From contig JAPJBO010000922.1 of assembly GCA_030068145.1 (NCBI GenBank), positions 1 through 64,000 on the forward strand: a stretch of 64,000 bases of DNA. Direction: 5' to 3'. How positions within the stretch are numbered: position 1 is the first letter of the stretch; every line of letters starts with the position of its first letter. Below the pieces are notes generated by a model that saw only the letters and a program-made list of their open reading frames with translations, searched no databases and had not been told where the DNA came from. This document shows, piece by piece, positions 62,799 to 64,000 of the stretch. This stretch comes from Diplonema papillatum (Eukaryota > Euglenozoa > Diplonemea > Diplonemida > Diplonemidae). A program made the position numbers and the translations under genes.

Positions 62799-63252
62799 CA
62801 AGTTTGCAGCGGTGTGGCGTACATCCACAGCAAACGAGTACTGCACCGGGATATTAAAGGAGAGAACATCCTGATAGCGAGGGACGGCCGTGCCGTGCTT
62901 GCCGAATTTCGGCTGCAGCAAGATGATGACGGCCGGCGACTCTTCGGGCAGCAGCACGTTCGTCGGTACCCTGTGCTGGATGGCCCCCGAGGTCATCACG
63001 TGTGGACCGAAAGGTGAGTACAAGACGAGCGCCGATACTGGGTCCCTTGGCATCACGATCAGCGAGCTGCTCAACAACGGTCGCGCGCCGACTCTGAACG
63101 CCATCATGCGGCACATCTCCGACCAGCACCTCCCGATTATCCCGGAGCATGTTTCGCCTTTTTGCACGCACCGGTGCCTAACCGGGAGCTTTGGAGTGAG
63201 CAAAAAACGGTTCCTCTTCCTTGGGCCTTCCACAGAAGGGCACGCCTTTTGA
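62799..63252 (+). pseudogene. Protein-kinase C-lobe pseudogene
   Basis: Reads QVCSGVAYIHSKRVLHRDIK and GENILI, the catalytic loop with HRD and the Asn of a Ser/Thr kinase. At the DFG motif one extra base shifts the frame (AEF in the first frame, FGCSKMMTAGDSS in the next). Then come GTLCWMAPEVI with the APE motif, SLGITISELL in place of the usual SLGCTxxELL, and an end resembling the closing HPF. The order and the GCSK word point to a MAP3K/STE11-like kinase. The N-lobe is missing, the frame is broken and the WS of the DxWS motif is changed, so it is dead. It is wedged between two retroelement repeats. Confidence 0.8.
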
Positions 63253-63562
63253 AAATACTCGACGTAGCTGCTTCGACTTCGAATGGAAGGGGGGAAATAT
63301 AGAGGTAAGGGGCAAATACAATACAAACACAATCTGATTTGTTCTTCGCTTACACCACCGTGTGTTGCTGGTGTTGGTGGTGTTTTCTCACTCAGGACTT
63401 TGACCTGTTGTGTTCGTGTGATTTGTCGTGTAGGGGTAGACCCGCATGACCTCACGTCCGTTCAACACGTGGTTCGGTAGTTACAGCACTTTGGATCCCT
63501 TCTGTTCTTTGTCGGGCAGCATCGTCGAGCATTTCCTTTCAAGCTGGCGCTTATGTAAAAAA
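63253..63562 (-). repeat. Solo A-B repeat of the retroelement family, minus copy
   Basis: Complete B half then A half in minus orientation, nearly identical to A2-B2 at 30,035-30,333, with an 18-bp tgctggtgttggtggtg insertion near 63,365. Confidence 0.85.
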
Positions 63563-63847
63563 AATCGAGCTTTCAGGGTGTCGGTGGACAGGGGGCGTCG
63601 GGGGTGGTGCTTTCGTGACGCCGTGGAATGCGCTGAAGGACTTGTTGAGAAAGTAGACTCGAACGCTATCGTAGAAGTCGGTTGGCTCACGCGTGCAGGA
63701 ACCTAAGTAAAGCTCGGTGCCGCGTCCCCTTCAACGTTCGCCAAGAGGACTGAGGGAAAAGCTCAGTTGCGACCATTGCGTGCTTGTACTGGTCCTTGAA
63801 AATAGTCGCGTTATCGTGACGGCTGGCAGAGGTCTGACCGTACGTGA

Positions 63848-63965
63848 TGTGTCATGCTTTCGCCTCTTTACCTCTTCTTGATCGTCGCGCTCAGGCGCGC
63901 GTTTGGTGCCTCGCTTCTTCTTCAATTGCTCGTCCAGGTTCACGCGCGTCGGTTTCTGCTTCTTC
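63848..63965 (-). repeat. Dispersed basic-peptide repeat, copy 2
   Basis: Minus strand reads LDEQLKKKRGTKRAPERDDQ and KRRKHDT; matches 52,835-52,960. Confidence 0.6.
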
Positions 63966-64000
63966 AAGGAGGCTGGAGGGGGAGAAAACAACACAACTAC
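63965..64000 (+). repeat. Start of another second-family repeat, cut by the window
   Basis: aaggaggctggagggggaga and aacacaactac match 59,484-59,520. Confidence 0.6.

Overview
The window is eukaryotic nuclear DNA from a repeat-rich genome. Spliced exons, an ankyrin-repeat exon, myosin, protein-kinase and UBA fragments, a type I membrane protein with a mucin-like stalk, 28S-type rRNA sequence and several transposon classes all point that way. Composition is moderately GC-rich. The mix of tyrosine-recombinase retroelements with split direct repeats, Harbinger-like and unclassified DDE transposons and large repeat-protein genes would fit an alga or a stramenopile such as a brown alga or oomycete relative. 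The sequence alone does not prove the lineage.

Bases 1-24,636 hold a tandem array whose unit is about 2,523 bp. Each unit carries, on the minus strand, one 99-bp exon encoding exactly one 33-residue ankyrin repeat. The exon lies between a cag acceptor and a GTATGT donor, phase 1 to phase 1, so any number of these exons can be joined in frame. Units A-E (1-12,960) look almost identical to each other by eye, but their ankyrin exons differ at codons 5, 9, 13 and the repeat junction, and every difference changes the amino acid. Positions 5 and 13 are classical ankyrin ligand-contact positions. The intron of every unit also holds a dead tyrosine-recombinase gene and a zinc-knuckle remnant, amplified as passengers. 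The array is interrupted by an unclassified DDE transposon (12,961-16,452) and by a tyrosine-recombinase retroelement of the PAT/TOC type (17,892-21,384), and it decays at 24,636.

Bases 24,637-46,060 are a graveyard of RNase H remnants, a diagnostic B1-A2-B2 split-repeat end, four myosin motor-domain exon fragments (one inside short terminal inverted repeats), a B-box fragment, many minisatellites, an 800-bp foldback and a 4.3-kb Harbinger-like element with a TTA target duplication.

Bases 46,068-51,803 carry the one convincing intact gene: a 1,428-residue type I membrane protein on the minus strand with a signal peptide, cysteine-rich PAN/Apple-like ectodomain, Thr/Pro/Ala-rich stalk of 30-residue repeats, one transmembrane helix and a short tail. 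Both of its ends have been copied. Its last codons recur in a 98-bp minisatellite downstream, and its promoter plus first codons are repeated twice upstream.

Bases 51,804-64,000 are again repeats and debris: solo retroelement repeats, a 463-bp tandem array with a Cys-rich 33-residue module, palindromic minisatellites, a strongly diverged 28S rRNA segment, a UBA-domain terminal exon and a frameshifted protein-kinase C-lobe.
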